Assembly: GCA_017854855.1 (NCBI GenBank)
Contig: JAFMGZ010000005.1
Location: 59,279 to 123,278, forward strand
Direction: 5' to 3'
From: Sulfitobacter sp.
GTDB lineage: Bacteria; Pseudomonadota; Alphaproteobacteria; Rhodobacterales; Rhodobacteraceae
DNA length: 64,000 bases
Positions 20,183 to 31,400 of this stretch are shown piece by piece. Position 1 is the stretch's first letter. Every line of letters starts with the position of its first letter. The translations under genes and the position numbers were made by a program. Below the pieces are notes generated by a model. That model had not been told where the DNA came from. It worked only from the letters and a program-made list of their open reading frames with translations, and searched no databases.

Positions 20183-22885
20183 ATGCTGGGTATCGGAACA
20201 ATCGCCAAAAAAGTTTTTGGCACGCCAAATGATCGACGGATCAAGGCTGTACGTCCTCTTGTTGAGCAGATCAATGCGCTGGAGCCGGACTTTGAAAAGC
20301 TGAGCGATGAAGGTCTGAAAGACAAGACCAAGGCGCTGGCCAAACGGGCGTCAGAGGGTGAAAGCCTGGATGATCTGTTGCCAGAAGCATTCGCCAACTG
20401 CCGGGAGGCCGCGCGTCGGACCCTGGGCTTGCGGGCATTTGACACACAGATGATGGCGGCGATTTTCCTGCACAAAGGCAATATTTCAGAGCAGAAGACC
20501 GGTGAGGGCAAAACCCTGACCGCCGCGCTGGCCGCCTATCTGAACGCGCTGACCGGCAAGGGCGTGCATGTTGTGACCGTGAACGAATACCTCGTTCAGC
20601 GTGACGCAGACTGGATGGGCAAGGTTTTTGCCGCACTTGGCATGACCACAGGTGCCGCGATTTCGGGCATGGACACCCAGCAAAAGCGTGCCGCCTATGA
20701 CTGTGACATCACCTATGCGACGAACAATGAGCTGGGATTTGACTATCTGCGCGACAACATGAAGTCGAACCTGGATGAAATCCTGCAAAAGCACCACAAC
20801 TTTGCCATCGTGGACGAAGTCGACAGCATCTTGATCGATGAGGCGCGTACACCGCTGATCATCTCTGGCCCGGCGCAGGACCGGTCTGACATGTATGTCA
20901 CCATCGACAAGCTGATCCCCGAGCTGAGCGATGAACATTTCGAGTTGGACGAAAAAACCCGTAACGTGACCTTTACCGATGAGGGCAACGAGTTTCTGGA
21001 AGAGCTGCTGCGTCAAAGCGGTTTGATGGAAGAGGGTCAGTCGCTTTATGACCCGGAAAGCACGACCATCGTGCACCACGTCAATCAGGGCCTTCGTGCG
21101 CACAAGCTGTTCATGAAGGACAAGGATTACATCGTGCGTGACGGTGAAATCATGCTGATCGACGAATTTACCGGACGGATGATGCAGGGCCGCCGCCTGT
21201 CTGACGGTTTGCATCAGGCGATCGAGGCAAAGGAAGGCACGAAGATCATGCCTGAAAACGTCACGCTCGCTTCTGTGACGTTCCAGAACTACTTCCGCCT
21301 GTATGACAAGCTGGCCGGGATGACAGGTACCGCACTGACAGAAGCCGAAGAATTCGGCGAGATTTACGGCTTGGGCGTGGTCGAGATTCCGACAAACGTG
21401 CCGATTGCGCGTATCGACGAAGATGATGCCGTCTACCGGACTGTCGGCGAGAAATACAAAGCGATGATCGAAAAGGCGAAAGAGGCGAATGCCAAGGGTC
21501 AGCCTTGTCTGATCGGCACCACCTCGATCGAGAAATCCGAACAGTTGAGCCAGATGCTGACTGCTGAAGGGATCAAGCACAATGTGTTGAACGCCCGCCA
21601 GCACGAGCAGGAAGCGCAGATCATTGCAGACGCCGGTAAACTGGGTGCCGTGACAATCGCGACCAACATGGCCGGTCGGGGTACCGACATTCAGCTGGGC
21701 GGTAACGTGGACCTCAAGGTGCTTGAGGCGCTGGATGCTGATCCGGATGCCGATCCATCCGCGCTGCGCGCCCGCATAGAGGCAGAACATGCAGATGAGC
21801 GCCAAAAGGTGCTGGAGGCCGGTGGCCTGTATGTTCTGGCATCAGAGCGCCACGAAAGCCGCCGGATCGACAACCAGTTGCGAGGCCGTTCGGGCCGTCA
21901 GGGTGACCCGGGGCGCACGTCCTTTTTCCTGTCATTGGAAGACGACCTGATGCGCATTTTCGGGTCCGAGCGTCTGGACAAGGTGCTGACCTCACTTGGT
22001 CTTCAGGAGGGTGAGGCGATCATTCACCCCTGGGTCAACAAATCGCTGGAACGTGCGCAGGCCAAGGTTGAGGGCCGTAACTTTGACATCCGCAAACAGT
22101 TGCTGAAATTCGATGACGTGATGAACGAGCAGCGCAAGGTCATCTTTGGTCAGCGCCGCGACATCATGGAATCGGATGATCTGTCCGAGATCACGACAGA
22201 CATGCGCCAGCAGGTCATCGACGATCTGATCGACATTTACATGCCGCCCAAGACCTATGCCGATCAATGGGACACAAAGGGGTTCCATGAGGCGGTGATA
22301 GAGAGCCTGAACATGAACCTGCCCATCGTGGAGTGGTGTGAAGAAGAAGGCGTAGATGAAGAGATCATTCGCGAACGCCTGAACGAGGCTGTTGAAAAGC
22401 TGATGGCCGAAAAGACAGAGGTGTTTGGCGAAGAGAACATGCGCAACATCGAAAAGCAGTTGTTGCTGCAAGCCATTGACACCAAGTGGCGCGATCACCT
22501 GATGACGCTGGAACATCTGCGTTCTGTGGTGGGGTTCCGTGGCTATGCCCAGCGTGATCCGCTGAATGAATACAAGAACGAATCCTTCCAGTTGTTCGAA
22601 AGCATGCTTGATTCCCTGCGTCAGGAAGTGACCCAGAAGCTGGCACAGATCCAGCCGATTTCCGAAGAAGAACGCGCGGCGATGATGGCTGAAATTGCGG
22701 CCCGTCAGGCTGCCCTGTCTGCCGCGGCCAACCCGCCGCAGCAGATGCAGGCTGAGGCTTCTGGCGAGGCGGCTGCCGGGTTTGATGAAAATGACCCCGC
22801 CACATGGGGCAATCCCGGCCGAAACGAGGCCTGCCCCTGCGGTTCTGGAAAGAAATTCAAGCACTGCCACGGACGCCTGTCCTAA
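20183..22885 (+). CDS. secA: Preprotein translocase ATPase SecA
   Basis: [29 protein letters not shown]-terminal zinc motif [14 protein letters not shown]. Confidence 0.98.
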   Translation: MLGIGTIAKKVFGTPNDRRIKAVRPLVEQINALEPDFEKLSDEGLKDKTKALAKRASEGESLDDLLPEAFANCREAARRTLGLRAFDTQMMAAIFLHKGNISEQKTGEGKTLTAALAAYLNALTGKGVHVVTVNEYLVQRDADWMGKVFAALGMTTGAAISGMDTQQKRAAYDCDITYATNNELGFDYLRDNMKSNLDEILQKHHNFAIVDEVDSILIDEARTPLIISGPAQDRSDMYVTIDKLIPELSDEHFELDEKTRNVTFTDEGNEFLEELLRQSGLMEEGQSLYDPESTTIVHHVNQGLRAHKLFMKDKDYIVRDGEIMLIDEFTGRMMQGRRLSDGLHQAIEAKEGTKIMPENVTLASVTFQNYFRLYDKLAGMTGTALTEAEEFGEIYGLGVVEIPTNVPIARIDEDDAVYRTVGEKYKAMIEKAKEANAKGQPCLIGTTSIEKSEQLSQMLTAEGIKHNVLNARQHEQEAQIIADAGKLGAVTIATNMAGRGTDIQLGGNVDLKVLEALDADPDADPSALRARIEAEHADERQKVLEAGGLYVLASERHESRRIDNQLRGRSGRQGDPGRTSFFLSLEDDLMRIFGSERLDKVLTSLGLQEGEAIIHPWVNKSLERAQAKVEGRNFDIRKQLLKFDDVMNEQRKVIFGQRRDIMESDDLSEITTDMRQQVIDDLIDIYMPPKTYADQWDTKGFHEAVIESLNMNLPIVEWCEEEGVDEEIIRERLNEAVEKLMAEKTEVFGEENMRNIEKQLLLQAIDTKWRDHLMTLEHLRSVVGFRGYAQRDPLNEYKNESFQLFESMLDSLRQEVTQKLAQIQPISEEERAAMMAEIAARQAALSAAANPPQQMQAEASGEAAAGFDENDPATWGNPGRNEACPCGSGKKFKHCHGRLS

Positions 22886-22987
22886 GAGTTGACTTTGTTT
22901 TGCCTTGTTTTGTCCCAATCTGGGTCAAACCAAGGCCCTGTTTGCACGCGATAGATGTCTGGATGATTCCGTTGAAGGGACTGCCAG

Positions 22988-23986
22988 ATGTTGCGTTCGA
23001 AAGAGATAATGACTGCCGCCTTTGCCTTGGTTACGGCCTTGGGCATCGGCTATGTGATGCAGAAATCGGAAACGGCGCACCGATATTACGGGTCTAGCGG
23101 CGACCCTATCCCGCTGTCCCAGATGCCTATTCTGGATGACGGCGGACCAGCCAACGAAATGCTGGACGTGCAGGAAATCACCCTGACGTCAGCAGAAATG
23201 ATGACCGGCTTCACGCTGCCTGTTGCAGACACGCAGGTTGTGACCATCGCTGCCCCGGCAAGCGTTCTGGAAGAACCTGTCGTGCCTGAGGCCGCTGTCG
23301 AACCCGCCTGTGACATCGTTGCAGATGCACGCCCTGTCGCCGCAGCGATGGTGAATTTGACCCTGTCTGCACCCTGTCTGCCCAACGAAAGGATCACCGT
23401 GCACCACAATGGCATGATCTTTACGGAAACCACATCGCGCAGTGGAACGCTTGATCTGCGGGTTCCTGCCTTGGCGCAAGAGGCCGTGTTCATTCTGGCC
23501 TTTGCCAATGGCGATGGCGCTGTGGCACAGACCACTGTCGAGGAATTGCAGGACTATGACCGTGTGGTTCTGCAATGGGCCGGTGATACCGGTTTTCAAA
23601 TTCATGCACGTGAATTCGGTGCCGATTATGGCACGGCGGGTCACATCTGGGACGGTGCGCCGGGCGATATTCTGGCGACCATCTCTGGCGAAAGCGGCGT
23701 GATGATCCGATACGGTGATGTCACGGCGGCAGAGCCTCTCTTGGCCGAGGTCTATAGTTTCCCTAAAGGGTTCAATACGCGTGACGGCAGCATCGCCCTG
23801 TCGGTCGAATCTGAGGTAACCGAAGCCAATTGCGGCCTTGAAGTCGAAGCGCAGACCCTTGAGATTGCTCCAGACGGTCAGGTGAAAACACAGAATTTGA
23901 CACTGGCAGTGCCTGATTGCGACGCCAAAGGTAGCTTTCTGGTGTTGAATAATCTGCTCGCAGACCTGAAAGTCGCAGGCATGTAA
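22988..23986 (+). CDS. Exported protein of unknown function, 332 aa
   Basis: N-terminal hydrophobic anchor MTAAFALVTALGIGYVM; no catalytic motif recognised; own ORF downstream of secA. Confidence 0.75.
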   Translation: MLRSKEIMTAAFALVTALGIGYVMQKSETAHRYYGSSGDPIPLSQMPILDDGGPANEMLDVQEITLTSAEMMTGFTLPVADTQVVTIAAPASVLEEPVVPEAAVEPACDIVADARPVAAAMVNLTLSAPCLPNERITVHHNGMIFTETTSRSGTLDLRVPALAQEAVFILAFANGDGAVAQTTVEELQDYDRVVLQWAGDTGFQIHAREFGADYGTAGHIWDGAPGDILATISGESGVMIRYGDVTAAEPLLAEVYSFPKGFNTRDGSIALSVESEVTEANCGLEVEAQTLEIAPDGQVKTQNLTLAVPDCDAKGSFLVLNNLLADLKVAGM

Positions 23987-24003
23987 CGAGCGTTTGGGGT
24001 CCC

Positions 24004-25563
24004 ATGATCTTTTTGAGGCGTGCGGCGGTTTCCGCCGCACTTTTTATGTTTTCAGTTTTGGGTGCCACGGCACAGGATGTCACGCTGACCTCTCGCGATG
24101 GCAAGGTTGAACTGAGCGGTATGCTGTTGGGTTTTGATGGCGAATTTTATCGCCTTCAAACGGAATACGGGGAATTGACGGTAGATGGTTCAGGTGTGTC
24201 CTGCATCGGGCCGGGCTGTCCGAACCTTCAGGATTATATAGCCGAGATAGAGATGTCAGGCTCTGCCACGATGGGGGCGGTTCTGATGCCGGCGCTGGTC
24301 AACGCCTATGCCGCCCGCAACGGATATGCGTTGGAACGTGAAGATGTGGATGCCACGCGTTTCGTGCTGTCGCTGAGGCGGAATGATACGGGCAAATTGG
24401 CCGCCCGTTTCGGGTTTCGGGCCAGCAATACGGACGAAGGTTTTGCCGATCTGCTGGCCGATGAAGCAGATGTCGTGATGGCGCTGCGCGAAATCAGGCC
24501 GGAAGAACGGCAGAATGCCCGCGCGGCTGGCATGGGTGATCTGACAGGGCCGAACCGAAGCCGTGTTTTGGCGCTGGATGCGGTTGTGCCTGTTGTGGCG
24601 CTTGGCAATCCGGTCAAGAGCATCTCACCTCTGACCTTGGCAAAGGTATTTGCCGGGGAGATCACCAACTGGAAAGACCTGGGCGGAGCGGATGCGCCGA
24701 TCGAATTGCATCTACCCGATCCAGCAAGCGGTCTACTGCAGGCCATCGAAGATCAGGTGATGACGCCCGCGCAATTGTCGCTGTCGGATGCAGCCATCCG
24801 GCATCCTGCCCCAGAAAGCATTGCCGATGCGGTGGCGCGCGATACGCTGGCGCTGGGCATCACCAGCTACGCAGAGCGGCGCAATACCCGGGTGCTGACC
24901 CTTGGCGGTACCTGCGGTTTTGCCTTGGACGCGTCGCGCCGCACGATAAAGACCGAGGATTATCCACTGACCGCGCCGATGTTCCTATATTTTCCGGCCC
25001 GCCGGTTGCCGCTGGTCGCGCGGGAATTTCTGGCCTTTACCCGTGGTCCCGGCGCACAGAATGTCATTCGTCGCGCCGGTTTTGTCGATCAGGCCCCCGA
25101 AGAAATCACGATAGAGCAGCAAGGCAACCGTTTTGCGAATGCGATCACGGTGGCGGGTGCCGAAATCCCGCTGGAAGAACTGCAAAGAATGACAGCGACA
25201 TTGTCCCCGATGGCGCGGCTGACGACCTCTTTTCGGTTCGAAGCTGGATCAATCCGTCTGGATGCGCAATCGCGGTCGAATGTGCAGCAATTGGCCCGTG
25301 CGTTGGAGCAGGGTCAATATGACGCCCGCAAGCTGTTGTTTGTCGGGTTCAGCGATGGTCAGGGCGCGGCAACGCCGAACCGTGATATCGCGCTGCGCCG
25401 CGCCGAGGCGGTGATGCGGGCGGTTGGTGCGGCAGCGATCACCGCCAATCTGGAACGTGTCGATATCGGCGTTGACGCCTTTGGAGAGGCGATGCCGATG
25501 GCCTGTGACGACACCAGCTGGGGCCGGCAAGCCAACAGGCGGGTAGAAGTCTGGGTCAGGTAG
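24004..25563 (+). CDS. PBP-like (PstS-type) substrate-binding domain fused to C-terminal OmpA domain
   Basis: SGSATMGAVLMPALVNAYAARNG, LAKVFAGEITNWKDLGG (PBP); DAQSRSNVQQLARALEQ...LLFVGFSDGQGAATPNRDIALRRAEAV...WGRQANRRVEVWVR (OmpA). Confidence 0.82.
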   Translation: MIFLRRAAVSAALFMFSVLGATAQDVTLTSRDGKVELSGMLLGFDGEFYRLQTEYGELTVDGSGVSCIGPGCPNLQDYIAEIEMSGSATMGAVLMPALVNAYAARNGYALEREDVDATRFVLSLRRNDTGKLAARFGFRASNTDEGFADLLADEADVVMALREIRPEERQNARAAGMGDLTGPNRSRVLALDAVVPVVALGNPVKSISPLTLAKVFAGEITNWKDLGGADAPIELHLPDPASGLLQAIEDQVMTPAQLSLSDAAIRHPAPESIADAVARDTLALGITSYAERRNTRVLTLGGTCGFALDASRRTIKTEDYPLTAPMFLYFPARRLPLVAREFLAFTRGPGAQNVIRRAGFVDQAPEEITIEQQGNRFANAITVAGAEIPLEELQRMTATLSPMARLTTSFRFEAGSIRLDAQSRSNVQQLARALEQGQYDARKLLFVGFSDGQGAATPNRDIALRRAEAVMRAVGAAAITANLERVDIGVDAFGEAMPMACDDTSWGRQANRRVEVWVR

Positions 25564-25593
25564 CGACGGGCAGGGCGTTTTTCGCAAAACGCT

Positions 25594-26343
25594 TCAGAGG
25601 TATCCTTCTGATTTGAAACTGAGTTCGGTTGATTTTCCGATAATCAGATGATCATGCAAGGTCAGGCCCAAGGCATCGCAGGCCGCCGCAACCCGGGCGG
25701 TCATTTCGATGTCAGAGGCGGACGGTGTCGGGTCGCCCGACGGGTGATTATGCACCAGAATAAGCGCTGATGCGTTGAGTTCCAGCGCCCGCTTTGCCAC
25801 CTCGCGGGGGTAGACGGGCACGTGATCAACAGTGCCCTTGCCCTGTTCCTCATCTGCGATCAGCACATTCTTGCGATCTAGATAGAGCACGCGAAACTGT
25901 TCGGTTTCACGGTGCGCCATGGTGGTGTGGCAGTAGTCGATCAAGGCGTCCCAGCTTGAGACGACATGGCGCTGAAGCACCTTGGCACGGGCCAGACGTT
26001 GCGCTGCGGCCTCAACCACCTTGAGTTCAACAATGACCGCGTCGCCGACACCGCTGACATCCCTCAACCGCATCTCGGAGGCCGAGATGACGCGGTTGAA
26101 GTCGCCGAATTGATCCATCAAAGCGCGGGCCAGCGGTTTCACATCGCGGCGCGGAATGGCGCGGAACAGGACCAGTTCCAGCAGTTCGTAATCTGGCATG
26201 GCACCGGGCCCACCAGCCATGAAACGGGCACGCAGGCGCTGCCGATGATCGCGAATATAGGAAGGTTGTTTGCCGGGGGTGCCGCCCGCTTGGGGTGTTT
26301 CGTCCAGCAGAAAGGGCAGGGGTTGTTCGTTGAATGCTGTCAT
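25594..26343 (-). CDS. radC: RadC family JAB/MPN-domain protein
   Basis: HNHPSGDPTPSASD JAMM motif; DVSGVGDAVIVELK HhH. Confidence 0.92.
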   Translation of the reverse strand: MTAFNEQPLPFLLDETPQAGGTPGKQPSYIRDHRQRLRARFMAGGPGAMPDYELLELVLFRAIPRRDVKPLARALMDQFGDFNRVISASEMRLRDVSGVGDAVIVELKVVEAAAQRLARAKVLQRHVVSSWDALIDYCHTTMAHRETEQFRVLYLDRKNVLIADEEQGKGTVDHVPVYPREVAKRALELNASALILVHNHPSGDPTPSASDIEMTARVAAACDALGLTLHDHLIIGKSTELSFKSEGYL

Positions 26344-26386
26344 GCCCTCAAAGTGGCGCTATGACGGTTAGCATTCAGTTAATGCC

Positions 26387-26467
26387 GGTGGGTGGGCGAT
26401 GCGCCCACCTTACTTTTGCAGGACATCGAATGTTGAGAGTGTAAGGTGGGCGCATCGCCCACCCGCC
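26387..26467. repeat. REP/BIME-like inverted pair of palindromic repeats
   Basis: GGTGGGTGGGCGATGCGCCCACCTTAC (26387-26413) and GTAAGGTGGGCGCATCGCCCACCCGCC (26441-26467): 26/27 inverted match; each arm also contains GGTGGGCG-NNN-CGCCCACC. Confidence 0.85.
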
Positions 26468-26468
26468 C

Positions 26469-27620
26469 TTAGCCTTTCATCGAATCCCAAAAGGATTTCA
26501 CGCTTGAGAAAAAGTCTTTGCTTTCAGGATTATTCTCGGACGACAGGTCTTCGAATTCCTTTAGCAGTTCTTTTTGGCGAGCGGTCAGGTTGACCGGGGT
26601 TTCAACGGCCAGTTCGATGATCATATCGCCGACACCGCCGCCACGCAGGGGTGGCATGCCCTTGCCTCGCAGGCGCATCTGGCGGCCAGACTGGCTGCCT
26701 GCCGGGATCTGAACACGTCCGCGGCCGCCATCAATGGTCGGCACTTCGATGTTGCCGCCCAATGCTGCGGTACTCATTGAAACGGGGACACGGCAGAACA
26801 GGTTCGGGCCGTCGCGGTCAAACAGCTCGTGTTCGGTGACCTCGATAAAGATATAGAGATCGCCAGACGGCCCGCCGCGCATGCCGGCCTCGCCTTCGCC
26901 GGCCAGACGGATGCGTGTGCCTGTCTCTACCCCTGCCGGGATATTGACGCTGAGAGAACGCTCTTTTTCAGTGCGGCCTGCGCCACGGCAGCTTTTGCAC
27001 GGGTTCTTGACGATCTGGCCCATGCCGGAACAGGTCGGACAAGTCCGTTCAACGGTAAAGAAACCCTGCTGTGCGCGCACTTTGCCCATGCCAGAGCATG
27101 TGGGACAGGTTGTCGGTTCTGCGCCGCCTTCGGCACCAGAGCCGCTGCAGCTGTCGCATTGGACAGATGTGGGCACGTTGATGGATTTTTGCATCCCCGA
27201 GAAGGCTTCTTCTAGTGAGATGCGCAGGTTGTAGCGCAGGTCGGCACCGCGCGCGGCACGGCGTCCGCCGCCGCCCCCACGTTGGCCCATGAAGTCGCCG
27301 AAAAGATCGTCAAAGACATCCGAAAAGGCAGATGAGAAATCGCCCTGACCGCCGCCAAAGCCGCCACCAGGCCTGCCGCCGCCGCCCATGCCGCCCTCAA
27401 AGGCCGCATGGCCGTATCGGTCATAGGCTGCTTTCTTGTCGGCGTCTTTCAGAACTTCGTAAGCTTCATTCGCTTCTTTGAATTGCGCTTCGGCATTGGG
27501 GTTGCTGGAATTGCGATCAGGGTGCAATTCCTTTGCCTTGGTGCGAAACCCTTTTTTTATTTCGTCCGCTGAGGCCCCTTTAGCGACGCCAAGCACCTCA
27601 TAGTAGTCACGTTTTGCCAT
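26469..27620 (-). CDS. dnaJ: Chaperone DnaJ
   Basis: J-domain HPD, G/F region, CXXCXGXG zinc repeats. Confidence 0.97.
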   Translation of the reverse strand: MAKRDYYEVLGVAKGASADEIKKGFRTKAKELHPDRNSSNPNAEAQFKEANEAYEVLKDADKKAAYDRYGHAAFEGGMGGGGRPGGGFGGGQGDFSSAFSDVFDDLFGDFMGQRGGGGGRRAARGADLRYNLRISLEEAFSGMQKSINVPTSVQCDSCSGSGAEGGAEPTTCPTCSGMGKVRAQQGFFTVERTCPTCSGMGQIVKNPCKSCRGAGRTEKERSLSVNIPAGVETGTRIRLAGEGEAGMRGGPSGDLYIFIEVTEHELFDRDGPNLFCRVPVSMSTAALGGNIEVPTIDGGRGRVQIPAGSQSGRQMRLRGKGMPPLRGGGVGDMIIELAVETPVNLTARQKELLKEFEDLSSENNPESKDFFSSVKSFWDSMKG

Positions 27621-27650
27621 GGATGATGTCCTTTCGCTGGAACGCGAAGA

Positions 27651-27676
27651 GGCCGGCCCGTCAGGTCGGACCGGCC
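27651..27676 (-). other. Strong stem-loop in dnaK-dnaJ intergenic region
   Basis: Minus strand GGCCGGTCCG-ACCTGA-CGGGCCGGCC: 10-bp stem with one G-U, no T-run after it. Confidence 0.65.
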
Positions 27677-27702
27677 CCCTTCAATTGTTCAGCTTGCGCA
27701 AC

Positions 27703-29628
27703 TTACGACGCGCGCTTGTTGTCGTCATCAAGATCTTCGAACTCTGCGTCGACGATATCATCGTCGTCGCCACCACGTGCGGCGGCATCTGCCGCTTCTG
27801 CGATATCGTCATCACCCTGTTCCTGGGCTGACTTATAGATCGCTTCGCCCAGTTTCATGGCCGCTTCGGTCACGTTCTGGATACCGGCTTTGATCTTGCC
27901 GGTATCTTCTGTTTCCAGCTCGTCCTTGAGGGCGGCGATGGCCAGTTCGATGGCTTCGACGGTTGTTGGATCGACCTTGTCGGAATGTTCTTCCACGGAC
28001 TTTTCGGTCGAGTGGATGAGGCTTTCCGCCTGGTTTTTCGCTTCGATCAGCTCGCGGCGTTCCTTGTCCGCCTCGGCGTTTTCTTCGGCGTCCTTGACCA
28101 TCTTTTCGATGTCCGCGTCCGACAGACCGCCGGATGCCTGGATCGTGATCTTTTGCTCTTTCATGGTGCCTTTGTCCAATGCGCCCACGGACACGATGCC
28201 GTTGGCGTCGATGTCAAAGGTCACTTCGATCTGTGGCATGCCACGTGGGGCAGGCGGGATGTTTTCAAGGTTGAAAGCGCCCAGGATCTTGTTGTCTGCG
28301 GCCATCTCACGCTCGCCCTGGAAAACCCGGATCGTCACAGCGTTCTGGTTGTCTTCGGCTGTGGAAAAGACCTGAGATTTCTTCGTGGGGATCGTGGTGT
28401 TGCGGTCGATCAGACGGGTGAATACGCCGCCAAGGGTCTCAATGCCCAGGGACAATGGCGTCACGTCCAGCAGAACCACATCTTTGACGTCACCTTGCAG
28501 AACGCCGGCCTGAATAGCGGCACCCAGGGCCACAACCTCGTCAGGGTTCACACCCTTGTGCGGCTCTTTGCCGAAGAATTTGGTTACTTCTTCGACAACT
28601 TTTGGCATCCGGGTCATACCGCCGACCAGAACAACCTCGTCGATGTCAGAGGCGGACAGGCCCGCATCTTTCAGGGCGTCCTTACAAGGCTTCATGGATG
28701 CTTTGATCAGGTCGCCAACAAGGCTTTCCAGCTTGGCGCGGGTCAGTTTCATGACCATGTGCAGCGGTGAGCCGTCTTTGCCCATTGAGATGAACGGCTG
28801 GTTGATTTCGGTCTGCGAGGCCGAAGACAGCTCGATCTTGGCTTTCTCAGCGGCTTCTTTCAGACGCTGAAGCGCCATCTTGTCTTTGGTCAGGTCAACG
28901 CCGTTGGATTTCTTGAACTCATCCGCCAGGTAGTTGACGATGCGCATGTCAAAGTCTTCACCGCCAAGGAAGGTGTCGCCGTTGGTGGATTTCACTTCGA
29001 ACAGGCCATCGTCGATCTCAAGGATGGTCACGTCGAATGTACCACCACCAAGGTCATAGACCGCGATGGTTTGCGTGTTCTCTTTGTCCAGACCATAGGC
29101 CAGGGCAGCCGCTGTCGGCTCGTTGATGATCCGCAGCACTTCAAGGCCAGCAATCTTGCCGGCGTCCTTGGTGGCCTGACGCTGGGCGTCGTTGAAATAG
29201 GCAGGAACGGTGATGACCGCCTGTGTCACTTCTTCGCCAAGATAGCTCTCGGCGGTTTCTTTCATCTTGCCCAGAATGAAGGCAGAGATTTGCGACGGGG
29301 AGTATTTCTCACCGCGAGCTTCGACCCATGCGTCGCCATTGCCACCGTCAATCACGTTGAACGGCAGGTTTTTCTTGTCTTTGGCCAGATCGGCGTCGTC
29401 GTTCCGACGGCCAATCAGACGCTTAACGCCGAAAATTGTGTTGTCTGGGTTTGTAACGGCCTGACGTTTTGCAGGCTGGCCCACCAGACGCTCGTCTTCT
29501 GTGAAGGCGACGATGGATGGGGTTGTACGGGCACCTTCCGCGTTTTCGATAACACGAGGTTTGCTGCCGTCCATGATGGCGATACAGCTGTTGGTGGTTC
29601 CAAGGTCAATACCGATGACTTTTGACAT
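27703..29628 (-). CDS. dnaK: Chaperone DnaK (Hsp70)
   Basis: [50 protein letters not shown]. Confidence 0.99.
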   Translation of the reverse strand: MSKVIGIDLGTTNSCIAIMDGSKPRVIENAEGARTTPSIVAFTEDERLVGQPAKRQAVTNPDNTIFGVKRLIGRRNDDADLAKDKKNLPFNVIDGGNGDAWVEARGEKYSPSQISAFILGKMKETAESYLGEEVTQAVITVPAYFNDAQRQATKDAGKIAGLEVLRIINEPTAAALAYGLDKENTQTIAVYDLGGGTFDVTILEIDDGLFEVKSTNGDTFLGGEDFDMRIVNYLADEFKKSNGVDLTKDKMALQRLKEAAEKAKIELSSASQTEINQPFISMGKDGSPLHMVMKLTRAKLESLVGDLIKASMKPCKDALKDAGLSASDIDEVVLVGGMTRMPKVVEEVTKFFGKEPHKGVNPDEVVALGAAIQAGVLQGDVKDVVLLDVTPLSLGIETLGGVFTRLIDRNTTIPTKKSQVFSTAEDNQNAVTIRVFQGEREMAADNKILGAFNLENIPPAPRGMPQIEVTFDIDANGIVSVGALDKGTMKEQKITIQASGGLSDADIEKMVKDAEENAEADKERRELIEAKNQAESLIHSTEKSVEEHSDKVDPTTVEAIELAIAALKDELETEDTGKIKAGIQNVTEAAMKLGEAIYKSAQEQGDDDIAEAADAAARGGDDDDIVDAEFEDLDDDNKRAS

Positions 29629-29838
29629 TTTTTGATCCCTCTACTTACTCAAGGCGATGACACGAGACGCAGGCCCATTCCGGCACCCTTGCCCCGATCT
29701 GTTGACACTGATCACAATCTGCGTTCAGCGGTTCGCAGGTTATATAAGGAGCGCACTTCATGCCCGCAACCACTGCTGCTGGGTTGAATCGGGGAATCTA
29801 CGTGGATTTTTTCATAATCGTTGGCGAGAGAGGACATT

Positions 29839-30441
29839 ATGGCGGTTTTGAAACTGCGCGGCTTTGAGATTCACAAGGGCCATCTGTCCGCCGATGCGCA
29901 AAAAGAGATGTTGTCAGCCGTGCGTGACGTGGTGCGACAGGTACCGTTTTTCCGGCCCGTGACCCCGTCGGGCAAGCCGATGTCCGTCCGGATGACCGCC
30001 GCGGGGTCCTATGGGTGGTATTCCGACAGTGCGGGATATCGCTATGCCCCTGCGCATCCAACCGGTGTCGCCTGGCCTGCGATCCCGGCACCGGTGCTGG
30101 CGGTTTGGGATCAGCTGACCGGCTGTGCGCGCGCGCCTGAGTGTTGTTTGATCAATTATTACGCGGCAGACGCCAAGATGGGGATGCATCAGGACAAGGA
30201 CGAGGTGGATTTTCAGTGGCCCGTTGTGTCGATCTCATTAGGCGATGAGGCGCTTTTTCGTATGGGGCATGCCACCAAGGGCGGCAAGACAGACAGTGTC
30301 TGGCTGCAGTCGGGGGATGTGGTTGTCATGGCTGGCGCTGCCCGGTTGACCTATCACGGGGTCGACCGGATCAGATCTGGATCGTCGCGCTTGCTGCCCA
30401 AAGGTGGGCGGATCAACCTGACGCTGCGGGTTGTGACCTGA
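29839..30441 (+). CDS. alkB: AlkB-type alpha-ketoglutarate-dependent DNA repair dioxygenase
   Basis: CLINYYAADAKMGMHQDKDE (HxD), WLQSGDVVVMAGAARLTYHGVDRI, RINLTLR. Confidence 0.92.
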   Translation: MAVLKLRGFEIHKGHLSADAQKEMLSAVRDVVRQVPFFRPVTPSGKPMSVRMTAAGSYGWYSDSAGYRYAPAHPTGVAWPAIPAPVLAVWDQLTGCARAPECCLINYYAADAKMGMHQDKDEVDFQWPVVSISLGDEALFRMGHATKGGKTDSVWLQSGDVVVMAGAARLTYHGVDRIRSGSSRLLPKGGRINLTLRVVT

Positions 30442-30460
30442 ACGGTCACGTACCCATTGA

Positions 30461-31288
30461 TCAGCGCCGCGCTTCCCAACTGATGGAGGCATGGCGGCGG
30501 GTATAGAATTCGCCCATCAGCCCGATCATCAGGAATACCAACCCCATCCAAAAGGAATATTCCCAATTGGAGTAGCGCGGGTTGTAGTTGATAAAGGCAA
30601 AGCCGCGCGCCTGATCAATCACGTGGAACAAAGGGTTCCAGTCAAACATGGCCAGCATGAAGCTGGGCAGGGTATTGGCCACGAACATCTTGCCCGAGGC
30701 AATCATGTTTGCCCGCTGATAGACCATGGAGATCAGACTGACGATTGACGGGAACCAAGGTTTCATCGCTAGAAATACCATGCCGATCCCACAGCCGCTG
30801 AACCAGGCGACCAGCAACATGCCAAAGGCCGGGATGGGTTGTTCAATCGAAATGGGTTCCCAGGCGACATGGTAGGCAAACAGCACGAGAACAGCCGACA
30901 GCACCTGAATATAAAGCGCGCCAAAGGCAGCCGACAGAATCGCGATGATCGTATTCATCGGGGCGTGCTGCATCATCGGGCTGGCGGGTCCTTCTGATCC
31001 CATGACCGCGCTCAGTGCCTTGATATGGGTCAGATACAGGAAAATGCCCGACATGATGTAGACCAGGAAATCCCCGCGCAGCGCCGAACCCCGCATCCCC
31101 AGGATGGAGAACATCAGATAGAAAGCGCCAACAAACATGACCGTTTGCATGATATTCATCGCAATGGCGACGAAGGCATTGTTGTGCTGTTTGCGCACGC
31201 TGCGCACAATGGAATGATAGACCAGTTCCGCAATAGACAGAGCCGAGGACAGGCCGCCCTTTGGTTTTCGCTTGGATTGAAACATCAA
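30461..31288 (-). CDS. ABC-2 type polysaccharide export permease (KpsM/Wzm-like)
   Basis: Six hydrophobic segments; LFHVIDQARGFAFINYNPRYSNWEYSFWMGLVFLMIGLMGEFYTRRH resembles C-terminus of capsule exporter permeases. Confidence 0.78.
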   Translation of the reverse strand: MMFQSKRKPKGGLSSALSIAELVYHSIVRSVRKQHNNAFVAIAMNIMQTVMFVGAFYLMFSILGMRGSALRGDFLVYIMSGIFLYLTHIKALSAVMGSEGPASPMMQHAPMNTIIAILSAAFGALYIQVLSAVLVLFAYHVAWEPISIEQPIPAFGMLLVAWFSGCGIGMVFLAMKPWFPSIVSLISMVYQRANMIASGKMFVANTLPSFMLAMFDWNPLFHVIDQARGFAFINYNPRYSNWEYSFWMGLVFLMIGLMGEFYTRRHASISWEARR

Positions 31289-31400
31289 CTGCCGTCCTTC
31301 AACAAACCAGATCCTTGCACGGAATTCTTGCCGATCCGTTATCGTGACACCATAAGGAACAAATGTGTCTATTCAATGGAAGCCAAAGGATCTGCAGAAT

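Noticed and set aside
20486-21805. 439-aa antisense ORF over secA
   Set aside because: Shadow ORF; secA is unambiguous
29629-29838. RpoH (heat-shock) promoter or CIRCE element upstream of dnaK
   Set aside because: Only a weak CTTGAG-like element was found, too close to the start codon; no TTAGCACTC/GAGTGCTAA dyad seen
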